From assembly GCF_002726155.1 (NCBI RefSeq), contig NZ_PBSH01000004.1:62001-126000 (forward strand): DNA of 64,000 bases, given 5' to 3'. The translations under genes and the position numbers were made by a program. Position 1 is the stretch's first letter; each line of letters begins with the position of its first letter. This document shows positions 16,213-24,214 of this stretch, in pieces. The notes below the pieces were generated by a model, which worked only from the letters and a program-made list of their open reading frames with translations, was not told where the DNA came from and ran no database searches. The stretch comes from Alcanivorax sp. GTDB taxonomy: Bacteria; Pseudomonadota; Gammaproteobacteria; Pseudomonadales; Alcanivoracaceae.

Positions 16213-18174
16213 TCAAGGCGCCAGAGGATCGCAACCACCGCCGGGGGCACCAGCGAAGAACTGGACGGCCCCCTGGGAAATGGCCACCAGCATCTCCTGC
16301 TGGTCTTCGGTGAGATCGTTCACATTATTGGTCTCGTCAGGCCCTGGTGCAGGCAAGGCATCAATCCACTCTTTCTGCTGGATATAGGGATAATAGCCAT
16401 CGACCCAAAGGGCGCGAAGACCAGCATCAAAATTGTCATCCCCGGTACGATACATTGGCGTGCAGGCATCATCGAGATCAACACGCCCCTCGATAGTCAC
16501 CCCAAAGTTCGCAGTGACATCCGGCTGAGCCGCATCCGGCGCCAACAACAGCGAGATGTTGGCAGAGTTTGAATCAGTCAGCGTGCGGGTAACAAAACCC
16601 ACCGCCCAGCTGTTGGCTGCACTGGTCGGGCAAGTGCCATCCGCTGGGCCAGCCATGACCACACCGTAATCCGGGCTGGAGATATCGCTAATCACATCCA
16701 GGCAGAAAACGGCGCTGCCATAGTAGTCCGCACGAGGCTGTTCGTCCGTTACGCTTTTTGCGTTGATTTCGGCGCGATAGTTACCGCTACCATCCTCCGC
16801 TGCCTCAATGTCTAGATTGGCAATTTCGGTACAGTCAGCAGGATCGTCCTGGGACAGACAGGCACGCATCAGGCGTACAGTAAAGGGGCCTGCCAGCGCC
16901 AGATCATCGATCACGGTCTCATCTGGCTCAGCCTGGGGCGCGGCTTCCAGCTCACCGGACAACGGCAGATCAACGGCATCGCCAACCAGTGTCCCGGTCA
17001 GATTCCCTTCGTCATTACTGGCCAAAGAAGAGGCCTGGCTCGGGTAGTTCAACTCGATATCCGTCTTCCCAACCCCGTTTTCTGGCAAGAAATTATTGTA
17101 AACAATCTTGTTGAGAAAACGCCCCTGAACCGCCAGGTCGGTATCACCACCGGGCTCAATAGAAACCACCGAGGCATTTTCGAACTGCAGCTTTTCGTTC
17201 ACTGCCGTAGACGCAGTAAACGCCACTAGCTCCTGCTTGAAATCCGCCTGAGTAGAGCCTCGTGCGGCCAAACCAAGCCCCATGACTTTACCGTTTGGCA
17301 AGATCAGCGGTGGCTGCCCCAAAGCTGTGTCATTGGTCAGGCGACCCGGCAAGTTAATGGTAACGATATCTTCACTTGCGGAAGAGGACGGGTTGTCATC
17401 CCGGCAGGTGATAATGAGACAAGATCGAAAGCTGTAGTTACCGGCAGCAGTATAACCATTGGCTCGCTCTACCTTGGCCAGTGGCACATTAGGATCCGGA
17501 TCCATCCCGGCCAACGAGCCGGAGGTCAATTGTGCATTAACCGCAACAAAGAAGGGATCCCAGTCACTGCGAAAATCGGCGTAAACAGCAGTATCAAGAG
17601 GTTGCTCATAGGTCTCGGGGTTATTGTCATAAACCTCATGAGCCGCAGTCGGAATTTCCACGACGTCGGGTGTCGCCGGATCCACATCCAGGCCCTGGAT
17701 CAACGCAGCCACATTGCGACTCTGAGCGTCAGAGGCGGGTTCCCGGAATGGCGAGTTTTTCAAATCGGCCACCGTGACGGCATAACGGGTATAGGCCTCT
17801 TGGCTAGGGAATTCGATGCTGCCCAGAGACAAGTAGTTACCTTCAAACAAGGCGTTACCAATCAGGAACTCCACTCCCTGAGCACCATCAGGACACAACG
17901 CATTGAACGCCGGTACGGTGACCACATTCCCGTCGGAATCCACCGACTGCTGGTCCGTCGCCGAGGTAAAGAACACCACATTGGTGCCGGTACAGGTATA
18001 TCCCAGATTGCTCACATGGGGGCCCGCCAGCTCAATCAGCACATCCCCGCGCGAAGAGGGATCACACCCTGCTCCAGCCGGACATCCCGGCACAGTTGCG
18101 TCGGAAAAGTCTTCACCGCCATTACACCCGGCTAGCGCCAGAGAGAGCGTGGTCAGGACAAAAAGAAATCGCAT
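16213..18174 (-). CDS. Large lipoprotein, FilF-like (last gene of the fil-like locus)
   Basis: 653-residue predicted lipoprotein. The signal peptide ends LALAGCNGG, with lipobox cysteine at about residue 17. Several cysteine-containing loops follow (PGCPAGAGCDPSS, YTCTG, CLIITCRDD), then a long beta-rich body without enzyme motifs. ATG 18174 has AGGAAA upstream. Its position as sixth gene after a FilA-like protein, C39 peptidase, two barrels and another lipoprotein matches the order I recall for Acinetobacter filA-filF, where it is annotated as a putative pilus-system protein. That assignment is from order and type, not alignment. No terminator is seen between this stop and the prp promoter. 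Confidence 0.68.
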   Translation of the reverse strand: MRFLFVLTTLSLALAGCNGGEDFSDATVPGCPAGAGCDPSSRGDVLIELAGPHVSNLGYTCTGTNVVFFTSATDQQSVDSDGNVVTVPAFNALCPDGAQGVEFLIGNALFEGNYLSLGSIEFPSQEAYTRYAVTVADLKNSPFREPASDAQSRNVAALIQGLDVDPATPDVVEIPTAAHEVYDNNPETYEQPLDTAVYADFRSDWDPFFVAVNAQLTSGSLAGMDPDPNVPLAKVERANGYTAAGNYSFRSCLIITCRDDNPSSSASEDIVTINLPGRLTNDTALGQPPLILPNGKVMGLGLAARGSTQADFKQELVAFTASTAVNEKLQFENASVVSIEPGGDTDLAVQGRFLNKIVYNNFLPENGVGKTDIELNYPSQASSLASNDEGNLTGTLVGDAVDLPLSGELEAAPQAEPDETVIDDLALAGPFTVRLMRACLSQDDPADCTEIANLDIEAAEDGSGNYRAEINAKSVTDEQPRADYYGSAVFCLDVISDISSPDYGVVMAGPADGTCPTSAANSWAVGFVTRTLTDSNSANISLLLAPDAAQPDVTANFGVTIEGRVDLDDACTPMYRTGDDNFDAGLRALWVDGYYPYIQQKEWIDALPAPGPDETNNVNDLTEDQQEMLVAISQGAVQFFAGAPGGGCDPLAP

Positions 18175-18213
18175 ATCGGTTTCCTGTGCATTGCGTGGGG
18201 TTCGTTACGCTCT

Positions 18214-19101
18214 TTAAGGGGCCGTCAGAACCAACTCACCAGCCGTCACCTGTTTCAACCCGTCGGTGCCAGGGCGGTTTTCAAAATAAGGAAGAAAAAC
18301 AACCAGATAGTATTGACCCGGTTCCCTTTCAACGGTTCCCTGCAAGTAGCCATAGCGGTACCAGGTTTCCGGGTACTTACGGCTGAACGGCTGGTCTACG
18401 AGCATGACCGGCAAGCCGTTCTTGTCCAGCCAGAGCAACTCAACAGCGAGATACCCCTGCTTGCGAATAAACGCCATCAGCGATACGCGGCTTACCTCAT
18501 CAGGGAATGAATAAATTCTGGCCCGGTAAGCGGATTCCCCCACCAGAACGGGAGTGTCTGACCCAAAAGCCAGTAGCGCCTCCTTACCGGATTCCAGACT
18601 TTGCGCCTCTTCAAGCAAATGCTGGCAACAATCAGCGCGCAGGGCACGATAAGTTTCCAGGTAGTCACCTGAATCCAGGGTTTCATAAGGCGCCGGCGCC
18701 GAGCTGGCGGCCTCTCGTTCAGCCCCCATGTCCAGAGGACGACTCACCAGCTGACCTGTTTCATCCACATAACTGATGAAACGGTCGTTCTCGCGGGCCT
18801 CCAGCTCCTGGTCCACCTCGGCGCTGGGGCGGTAGTCTTCCACAGACTCACGATCAGAAGAACCCCTGCTCGGTGTTTTCTGACTGGTGGCAGAATCAGC
18901 AGCCACAGCAGAGTCGCTTGATGTACCGGTCTTGCCTGACGTGGTCGGACGCTCGAGAGTAACCAGATTTCCCTGTGCATCCGTGTAGACGTACAGCCCG
19001 CCCCCTCCGGGTGCGCGCTGGGGCTCACTTTGACTGATGCTTTGCCCCTGACTCTGGCAGCCGGTCGCCAGCGCCACGAGCAGCAAGATCGGCAGGCGCA
19101 T
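18214..19101 (-). CDS. Lipoprotein, FilE-like (MalM-like C-terminus)
   Basis: 295-residue predicted lipoprotein with lipobox LVALATGCQS. Two related segments, LYVYTDAQGNLVTLERP and FISYVDETGQLVSRPLD, look like a degenerate repeat of the Y-x-D-x-x-G-x-L-V type found in DUF4124-like sequences. A serine/threonine-rich linker separates them. The C-terminal ~150 residues (from YRALRADCCQHLLEEAQ) resemble MalM-type periplasmic domains. ATG 19101 overlaps the stop of the barrel gene upstream as TGATG, so translation is coupled. Its place in the operon fits filE of Acinetobacter. An envelope accessory role is inferred. Confidence 0.65.
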   Translation of the reverse strand: MRLPILLLVALATGCQSQGQSISQSEPQRAPGGGGLYVYTDAQGNLVTLERPTTSGKTGTSSDSAVAADSATSQKTPSRGSSDRESVEDYRPSAEVDQELEARENDRFISYVDETGQLVSRPLDMGAEREAASSAPAPYETLDSGDYLETYRALRADCCQHLLEEAQSLESGKEALLAFGSDTPVLVGESAYRARIYSFPDEVSRVSLMAFIRKQGYLAVELLWLDKNGLPVMLVDQPFSRKYPETWYRYGYLQGTVEREPGQYYLVVFLPYFENRPGTDGLKQVTAGELVLTAP

Positions 19102-20768
19102 CAAAACTTGGTTCTGAATGCCAGGCCGACCATCATGATCCTGGCCTCGGTTTTGATATCCAGCCCGGCATAGGGGTTGTACACCACATTGTCGATACCG
19201 GTACAGTTGGCTGCACAGCTGGTATCCGCAGGAATTTCATCCTTGCTGTGAAGCATGCCAATACCCAAGTCGATATCGGTATCCGTGTCCCATTTGTACC
19301 CCATCCCCAAGCTGTAATAGCGCGCCTCGTTGATCGGCACCATGGGGCTACGGCGCTCTTCAGGAATCGCCGACGCACGGGGTTCATAGCCTGCACGCAG
19401 CTGGATACGGCCAGTCAGGTCATAGGCGGCACCAAAGGCCAGATTCCAGGTGGACTGGAAATTCAGCGGATAACTTAATTGTGTAGACGTGGATCCGGGC
19501 GAAAACAAACGCGCCAGACTCAGCACCGCAGAACTGCGGTCGAAGACGATATTAAACGCATCCCACTCCTTGTAGTCTGCCCAAACCGCGTCCACATTGA
19601 ACTGCAAGCGCTCAGTGGGCTTGATCTTGATACCGGTCTGGAAGGTAGCGGGCATGGTCAAGTCCATACTCACCGAGCCAACTTCTTCACTGCCGATCCG
19701 TGAGGGAATCCCCAATACCGCCAACGCCAGTGCGCCTGTAGCAGAACTACCGATACCATTAACGGTTTCCTGGGTCGCATTGGAATAGGAAATCTTGTAA
19801 TCCCCTTTCATGTGCGTCTTCGCTTCAGAGCGCCACACCGCCCCCCAGGCAAACCGATCGTTCGGCTCCCACAACACACCCAGGTTATAGGAGGGACTGA
19901 ATCGCTGATCCATGGAGACTTCCAGTGACGCCAGGTTCTTGAAAGGCCCCAGCCCTTCATCCGGATTACAGATCCCGAACAAAATCAGATCCAGTGCGAT
20001 ATTGGACTCACCAGCAAAGGGCGCACAAATACTTTCATCAATCACCCGGGCAAAGCCCAATAATTCATTGGGCGCGCGGAAATCCTGCTCCAGCGCAATG
20101 GCCTGGTAACTCATGCCGATGGATGCACCAATAGAGAGTTCGTCATTGACCTGGTAGGCCACTGAAGGAGACAAGTAGGTAATACGCTCAAGCGCCACAC
20201 GCTCGCCCATATAGTTACCGACATCATCTTCATCACGGTAGAAACCGGCCGCCATCGGCAAATATGTAGCCGTACCGAAAGTGAACTTGGACCCTGCCGG
20301 GCGAATGGAAAATGCCGGTAGCGGCCCGGCGATCAGTGGCCCGGGGGGCAAATCCACCGTATCGTTAATAAACGGAACATACAGCGATATCCCCTCTACC
20401 GAGCTGGTGGCCGTCTTGAAGCTACGGCAATAGTCCACGCCATCGTCCGGCACATCATCACAGACCACGGGATCATCGGAGAAGCCAAAGACATTGTAAT
20501 CTGGTGGCGCAGAGAATTCAGATTCCAGAGAGAAATCGGCGCCGACAAACTGCAGATCCACACGCCGACCGTCCAGCCGAGCCAGGCCCGCAGGATTAAA
20601 ATGGATAGACATGACCCCAGGCGGATCCGCGGTGACAGCATGCCCCATACTCATTGCCTTCACATCAATAGCAATGTTGTTGGCTAACTGCGCATGAGCA
20701 GAAACGGCCAAAAAACCTGCCACCAGGACGAGAATACGCACGCCGAGCCCTTTATTCTTGTTGTTCAT
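19101..20768 (-). CDS. OmpP1/FadL/TodX-family outer membrane protein, FilD-like
   Basis: 555-residue outer membrane barrel. After signal peptide LVAGFLAVSAHA comes the family hallmark KAMSMGHAVTADPPGVMS with FNPAGLARLDGRR, the N-terminal hatch of FadL-type long-chain fatty acid and hydrocarbon transporters. The C-terminus ends MVGLAFRTKF, a terminal-phenylalanine barrel signature. ATG 20768 follows GGAAGGGG; the longer frame from 20795 is rejected. It lies 30 bp after the upstream barrel gene and is coupled to the lipoprotein downstream. It could move lipids, or in this locus assist export of a surface protein; sequence alone cannot decide. Confidence 0.85.
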   Translation of the reverse strand: MNNKNKGLGVRILVLVAGFLAVSAHAQLANNIAIDVKAMSMGHAVTADPPGVMSIHFNPAGLARLDGRRVDLQFVGADFSLESEFSAPPDYNVFGFSDDPVVCDDVPDDGVDYCRSFKTATSSVEGISLYVPFINDTVDLPPGPLIAGPLPAFSIRPAGSKFTFGTATYLPMAAGFYRDEDDVGNYMGERVALERITYLSPSVAYQVNDELSIGASIGMSYQAIALEQDFRAPNELLGFARVIDESICAPFAGESNIALDLILFGICNPDEGLGPFKNLASLEVSMDQRFSPSYNLGVLWEPNDRFAWGAVWRSEAKTHMKGDYKISYSNATQETVNGIGSSATGALALAVLGIPSRIGSEEVGSVSMDLTMPATFQTGIKIKPTERLQFNVDAVWADYKEWDAFNIVFDRSSAVLSLARLFSPGSTSTQLSYPLNFQSTWNLAFGAAYDLTGRIQLRAGYEPRASAIPEERRSPMVPINEARYYSLGMGYKWDTDTDIDLGIGMLHSKDEIPADTSCAANCTGIDNVVYNPYAGLDIKTEARIMMVGLAFRTKF

Positions 20769-20798
20769 GGCTAGCCCCTTCCAACTGCTTATCACGGC

Positions 20799-21809
20799 TT
20801 ATGCCCCGGGTTTCAGGCCTGAAAAATCAATCGGCAAAGAAAGTCCAAGCAGCACATCAGGGGAATCTTCCGTCAAGCCGAAGCCGAAACTGAGGTTGAC
20901 GATGCGGTTGCTGGAAGTTCGAAGCCCCAACGAGGTATTGATAACACTGGAGGTGGAGTCTTCCGATGCCGCCGTATAATCCTCGAAGAGAAAATTGGTT
21001 TCGAAGTTATACGACTGCTGATAACTCGCACTCAGCGACACCTCATAGGACAGCGAATACGCCAGACCCATGGAAAAGTTAACGCTGTCGCCAGGTTGCA
21101 CTTCATTGAGAATCTCGCCACCCCGAACCTGGTTTAGCCCGGTCGCATCAAACGCATAGGTATAACCGAGCGAACCGAACAGCACGACCGGATCGATCAC
21201 CTTGCTGGCGCTGACCCCTGCCCCCACAGAATAATAACCAGAGCCGCTGGACACCTCTTCATTCACGTTGATGTCATAGGGGCTATCGCCAGTAGGCGTG
21301 CTCAGCGTCGTATACAGAGTGGTATTCATGGCCCCCGGTTTCACCGGGAAGGGCTGATAACGCAGACTGAAAGACACATCCCCCAGTGCAGCCTGGGAGA
21401 CATCTTTCTGCGTGTCATATTTGTAGGATACGGGCAGACGGGTGTTGAACGTCAGGTTATTCCAGATACCGTAATCCAGCGACAGCGCTGAAGAAAATGC
21501 ATGCTGCGCATCCTGCTCAATACGAAAACGGCTGATGTCGCCGGTATTTTCGTCAATGGCAATGTCGATTCGGTCATCACGGTAGTAGTTGTAATTGGCC
21601 GAAAAATTCAGCGACATTTCGCCACTGGGAAGCAGTGAGTATTGCTTCTCGGCCGCCTGGAAGACCTCTTCCAGGTTTTTTTCCTGGGTCACGTCCTCGT
21701 CAGTGGTCTGCAGGGCTTCTCGGGCTTCGTCAACCTCAGCGGCCCAGGCAACATGGTGCGCCAACAAGAGTGCGGCCATGGCTGCCACCTTCCCAGACAT
21801 CATTTTCAT
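20799..21809 (-). CDS. Beta-barrel outer membrane protein, FilC-like
   Basis: 336-residue exported protein with signal peptide ending AHHVAWA, then an acidic helical segment (about residues 23-55) and a run of amphipathic strands (SLDYGIWNNLTFNTRLPVSY, YTTLSTPTGDSPYD, LGLSLPIDFSG) typical of small transporters of the MetA/phenol-degradation type. ATG 21809 has AAGGAAGG upstream. It follows the C39 peptidase gene and precedes the FadL-like gene, matching the position of filC. I do not recognise its substrate. Confidence 0.68.
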   Translation of the reverse strand: MKMMSGKVAAMAALLLAHHVAWAAEVDEAREALQTTDEDVTQEKNLEEVFQAAEKQYSLLPSGEMSLNFSANYNYYRDDRIDIAIDENTGDISRFRIEQDAQHAFSSALSLDYGIWNNLTFNTRLPVSYKYDTQKDVSQAALGDVSFSLRYQPFPVKPGAMNTTLYTTLSTPTGDSPYDINVNEEVSSGSGYYSVGAGVSASKVIDPVVLFGSLGYTYAFDATGLNQVRGGEILNEVQPGDSVNFSMGLAYSLSYEVSLSASYQQSYNFETNFLFEDYTAASEDSTSSVINTSLGLRTSSNRIVNLSFGFGLTEDSPDVLLGLSLPIDFSGLKPGA

Positions 21810-21856
21810 GCAAGCCTTCCTTTATTATGTTTGTTATACGCCACTGCAGGCTGTTG

Positions 21857-22666
21857 TTATTGGCGGAAGTAGGTTCGTGTCGGCACGTTGATGACCCTCT
21901 TCTCCCCGTCATCCTCTGTGATCTGAACCCGGGTTAGTGTGCTGGCCTTATCTGCCCAATTCTCAATCGGTGCGGTAAACACCGGAAACACATCAAACGC
22001 CAAACGATTAATGGTGCGCTCATCAAGCAAGCGCAGATCATAATCGGTGAGCTCCAGGCCATCCTGGGGCTCAAAACCGTTCGGGAACACGATGAACAAC
22101 ACGTTTTGGTCCCAGACTTCCTGGAATTTCGTTTCCGTAAAACTGATATTTCCCAGCGCCGGATCCGCCACATAAATATGACCATCCTGGTACTTTTTGA
22201 GCACGACGAAGTGTTTGAATCCGCCGTAGGCAATCGGAACAATAGCGGGGTGATCCAGAGACTGAATGTCGGACATTTCCGCCCGAAAACCACCACTGGG
22301 GTGGCCCAGTGCCGTGGCCAGACGCTTCATGTCGAGCAGAGAGAAACCGCGGCGCTCCACAATCTTGTCGGTTTCACCAAAGCGCAGCAGGCCTTCCATA
22401 ATCTGGCGCTCCTGGAACTGCCGTCCCAGATACTGGTTGAGCACGGTGGTCAACGCTGCCGAGCCACAGGAATAGTCATACGCCTGTCGCGTCACGTTGT
22501 GGTAGCGGAACTCGGATACCGGTTTCACCACGAGATCACGCTCGCGTAAGGACACCGGTTGAGTCGGGTGTTCATAGTAGATTTCGCCCTTCTGCGGGGG
22601 CTTGATCACTACAGCCTCATTGGCGGCGAAGTAAATAAGCGCCACACCCAGCATGGAAGTCAGCAT
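21857..22666 (-). CDS. C39-type cysteine peptidase, FilB-like, membrane-anchored or exported
   Basis: 269 residues. A hydrophobic N-terminus (MLTSMLGVALIYFAANEA) can export or anchor it facing the periplasm. The peptidase domain shows an upstream glutamine and catalytic cysteine in RQAYDYSCGSAALTT (about residues 61-75), a histidine in YGGFKHFVVLKK and an aspartate in YVADPALGN, the full C39 triad. There is no ABC transporter part, so it is a stand-alone enzyme. C39 peptidases cut after double-glycine leaders; the neighbour FilA-like protein has such a register after its signal peptide. C39 enzymes encoded next to FilA-type proteins are annotated FilB in Acinetobacter. Substrate assignment is inference. 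Confidence 0.82.
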   Translation of the reverse strand: MLTSMLGVALIYFAANEAVVIKPPQKGEIYYEHPTQPVSLRERDLVVKPVSEFRYHNVTRQAYDYSCGSAALTTVLNQYLGRQFQERQIMEGLLRFGETDKIVERRGFSLLDMKRLATALGHPSGGFRAEMSDIQSLDHPAIVPIAYGGFKHFVVLKKYQDGHIYVADPALGNISFTETKFQEVWDQNVLFIVFPNGFEPQDGLELTDYDLRLLDERTINRLAFDVFPVFTAPIENWADKASTLTRVQITEDDGEKRVINVPTRTYFRQ

Positions 22667-23070
22667 CTATGCAATCCAGCGTTATTGTTATTGTTTGTTT
22701 CTTATAGTGGCAGACATGTTAACCACGTCACCCAAGACTGGCAACCATGTTGATTCGCCCGAGGGGCAGACGGCTGGGCTAAACTGTCACCCTCCTGTAT
22801 ACATTAGTCGTGATTAATCGCTCCGCACGAAAAAGCACTCACCTGCCAAGCAAAAAAGCAGGCAACAACAGAGATTAACCTTAATCACTTCCACCCAAAG
22901 CTCGAAAAGTGCGTGCAGGACAGGCACCCACTCTTTGCATCTCACTGTTTTGCTGTTCCACGAAGCGGCGAAACTCCAGATTCACCGTGCGTTATCTACA
23001 AAAAAAATATGCCCAGGTTTTCACCTGGGCATATTTCATTTATGCAAAAAACACAGTTCTGACTGGCTTG
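22667..23070. other. 404-bp gap between filA-like and filB-like genes
   Basis: Apart from the terminator at 23000-23036 I see no gene. The stretch from 22667 to about 22990 may hold a separate promoter for the filB-F-like genes, but I could not pick a convincing one. Confidence 0.4.
23000..23036 (-). terminator. Strong intrinsic terminator after the filA-like gene
   Basis: Perfect 14-bp stem (23005-23018 with 23023-23036, core GCCCAGGT/ACCTGGGC) and a 4-nt loop. On the minus strand it is followed by eight T residues. It lies 35 bp after the filA-like stop, so filA-like mRNA should mostly end here. Confidence 0.9.
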
Positions 23071-23907
23071 TTACTTGCCGCCGATGCGCAAAGTAGTGCC
23101 ATTCAGGTTCAGCCCTACAATCTCGATATCACCCAATGGGTTGGTAGATTCAGCACCCAGGCGTTGATTTTCGATACGCATATCAACACCACCTGCGTCA
23201 CCCAGGGTGGTAAGAGCAACGACTAGGCCATCGTTTACTACATCCACATTGGCAGCGACCGTCAGATCTGCATTACCATTATTTTTAATTGCCAAGCTGT
23301 CAAAGAGAATACCGACATCCTCACCGGGTGTAGTTGGCACCGCATTAGCATCAAGAAGACCGCCATTAGTGACAGTAATACCATTGGTAATCGTGGTATC
23401 CAGCGCGATCATGGCGCCTTGAACTTCATTACCCAACTGGATGTTTAGGTTAGTTGCGCCAAGAGTAATGGTGCTGCTCTTGAGAATAGTGTTCGACTGA
23501 GTCCCGGCGACAATACCCCAAGCGCCAGTATCACGATCAGAGTCGGCAACAGAAAGATCGCCAGTTACGATTTCAATGTTGTTAGGCAGGCTTACACCTA
23601 CGTTCAATACGCCAGCGCCGCTGTTACCGTCAGCATCGATTTCGATCCCAATTTCACCGCCATTGGTGTTGATCGCCATACCCTCAATAACGATCGCGCC
23701 AGAGTCGCCAGTCAGGCTAGAGCCAGTCAAACCATCTTTATCGTGAACGTAAACATCCAAGTTAAGGTTATTGGTGGTGATACCGATATTGATACCATCC
23801 TGACCGGTCACACCGGACAGTGCCTCATCCTGCATCGGCTCGAGAGCCAGGGCGCTCATCGGCGCGACGGCTACAGCGGCAGCCAGAGCAAGTTTCTTGA
23901 AATTCAT
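23071..23907 (-). CDS. Exported FilA-like protein with VTGQDG leader-like motif
   Basis: 278 residues from ATG 23907, which has a perfect AGGAG 7 nt upstream; the longer frame to 23973 lacks one. Signal peptide KKLALAAAVAVAPMSALA, then LEPMQDEALSGVTGQ with DG after it. The mature protein is low in cysteine and rich in N, T, G, I and V with repeated short segments (GDLSVADSD, NLNIQLGNEVQG, DIEIVGLNLNG), consistent with a beta-rich extracellular or filament subunit. A strong terminator follows, while its processing and assembly genes lie further downstream, suggesting it is the abundant product. Called FilA-like from motif and gene order. Confidence 0.75.
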   Translation of the reverse strand: MNFKKLALAAAVAVAPMSALALEPMQDEALSGVTGQDGINIGITTNNLNLDVYVHDKDGLTGSSLTGDSGAIVIEGMAINTNGGEIGIEIDADGNSGAGVLNVGVSLPNNIEIVTGDLSVADSDRDTGAWGIVAGTQSNTILKSSTITLGATNLNIQLGNEVQGAMIALDTTITNGITVTNGGLLDANAVPTTPGEDVGILFDSLAIKNNGNADLTVAANVDVVNDGLVVALTTLGDAGGVDMRIENQRLGAESTNPLGDIEIVGLNLNGTTLRIGGK

Positions 23908-24214
23908 ATTGTTCTCCTCGTGTGCACAACGTTTTTTGTAATGCTTATGTGCGCCCCAGTCTTCGCAGAGCACACAGTTACGTTAACACAACAGTTACAA
24001 AAACAAATATGCCCGTTACAAAACGTTCGCGGCGCCAAAGCCAAAGCCAAGTCACTGTAATTATTCATCTTTCTTCTTTTCTAGAACAAGCGTAACAGGT
24101 TGGCCTGACTGGGACTGGCAGCCCCTTTTGTTACAACTGTTACCCTCAGTAACAGGAATGGGCATCGTTGCGTTACAGGGTTAGACTAGCCGCCTCACTT
24201 GATTCTGGCAGCCC
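23908..24214. promoter_or_regulatory. Divergent control region with clustered GTTAC/GTAAC half-sites
   Basis: 307 bp between divergent filA-like and pabB genes. GTTAC or GTAAC occurs at 23977, 23994, 24015, 24092, 24130, 24139, 24149 and 24172, plus the palindrome GTTAAC at 23982. CTGTTAC (24137-24143) and GTAACAG (24149-24155) form an inverted repeat with a 5-bp spacer. This looks like a multi-site operator for an unidentified regulator. Confidence 0.45.
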
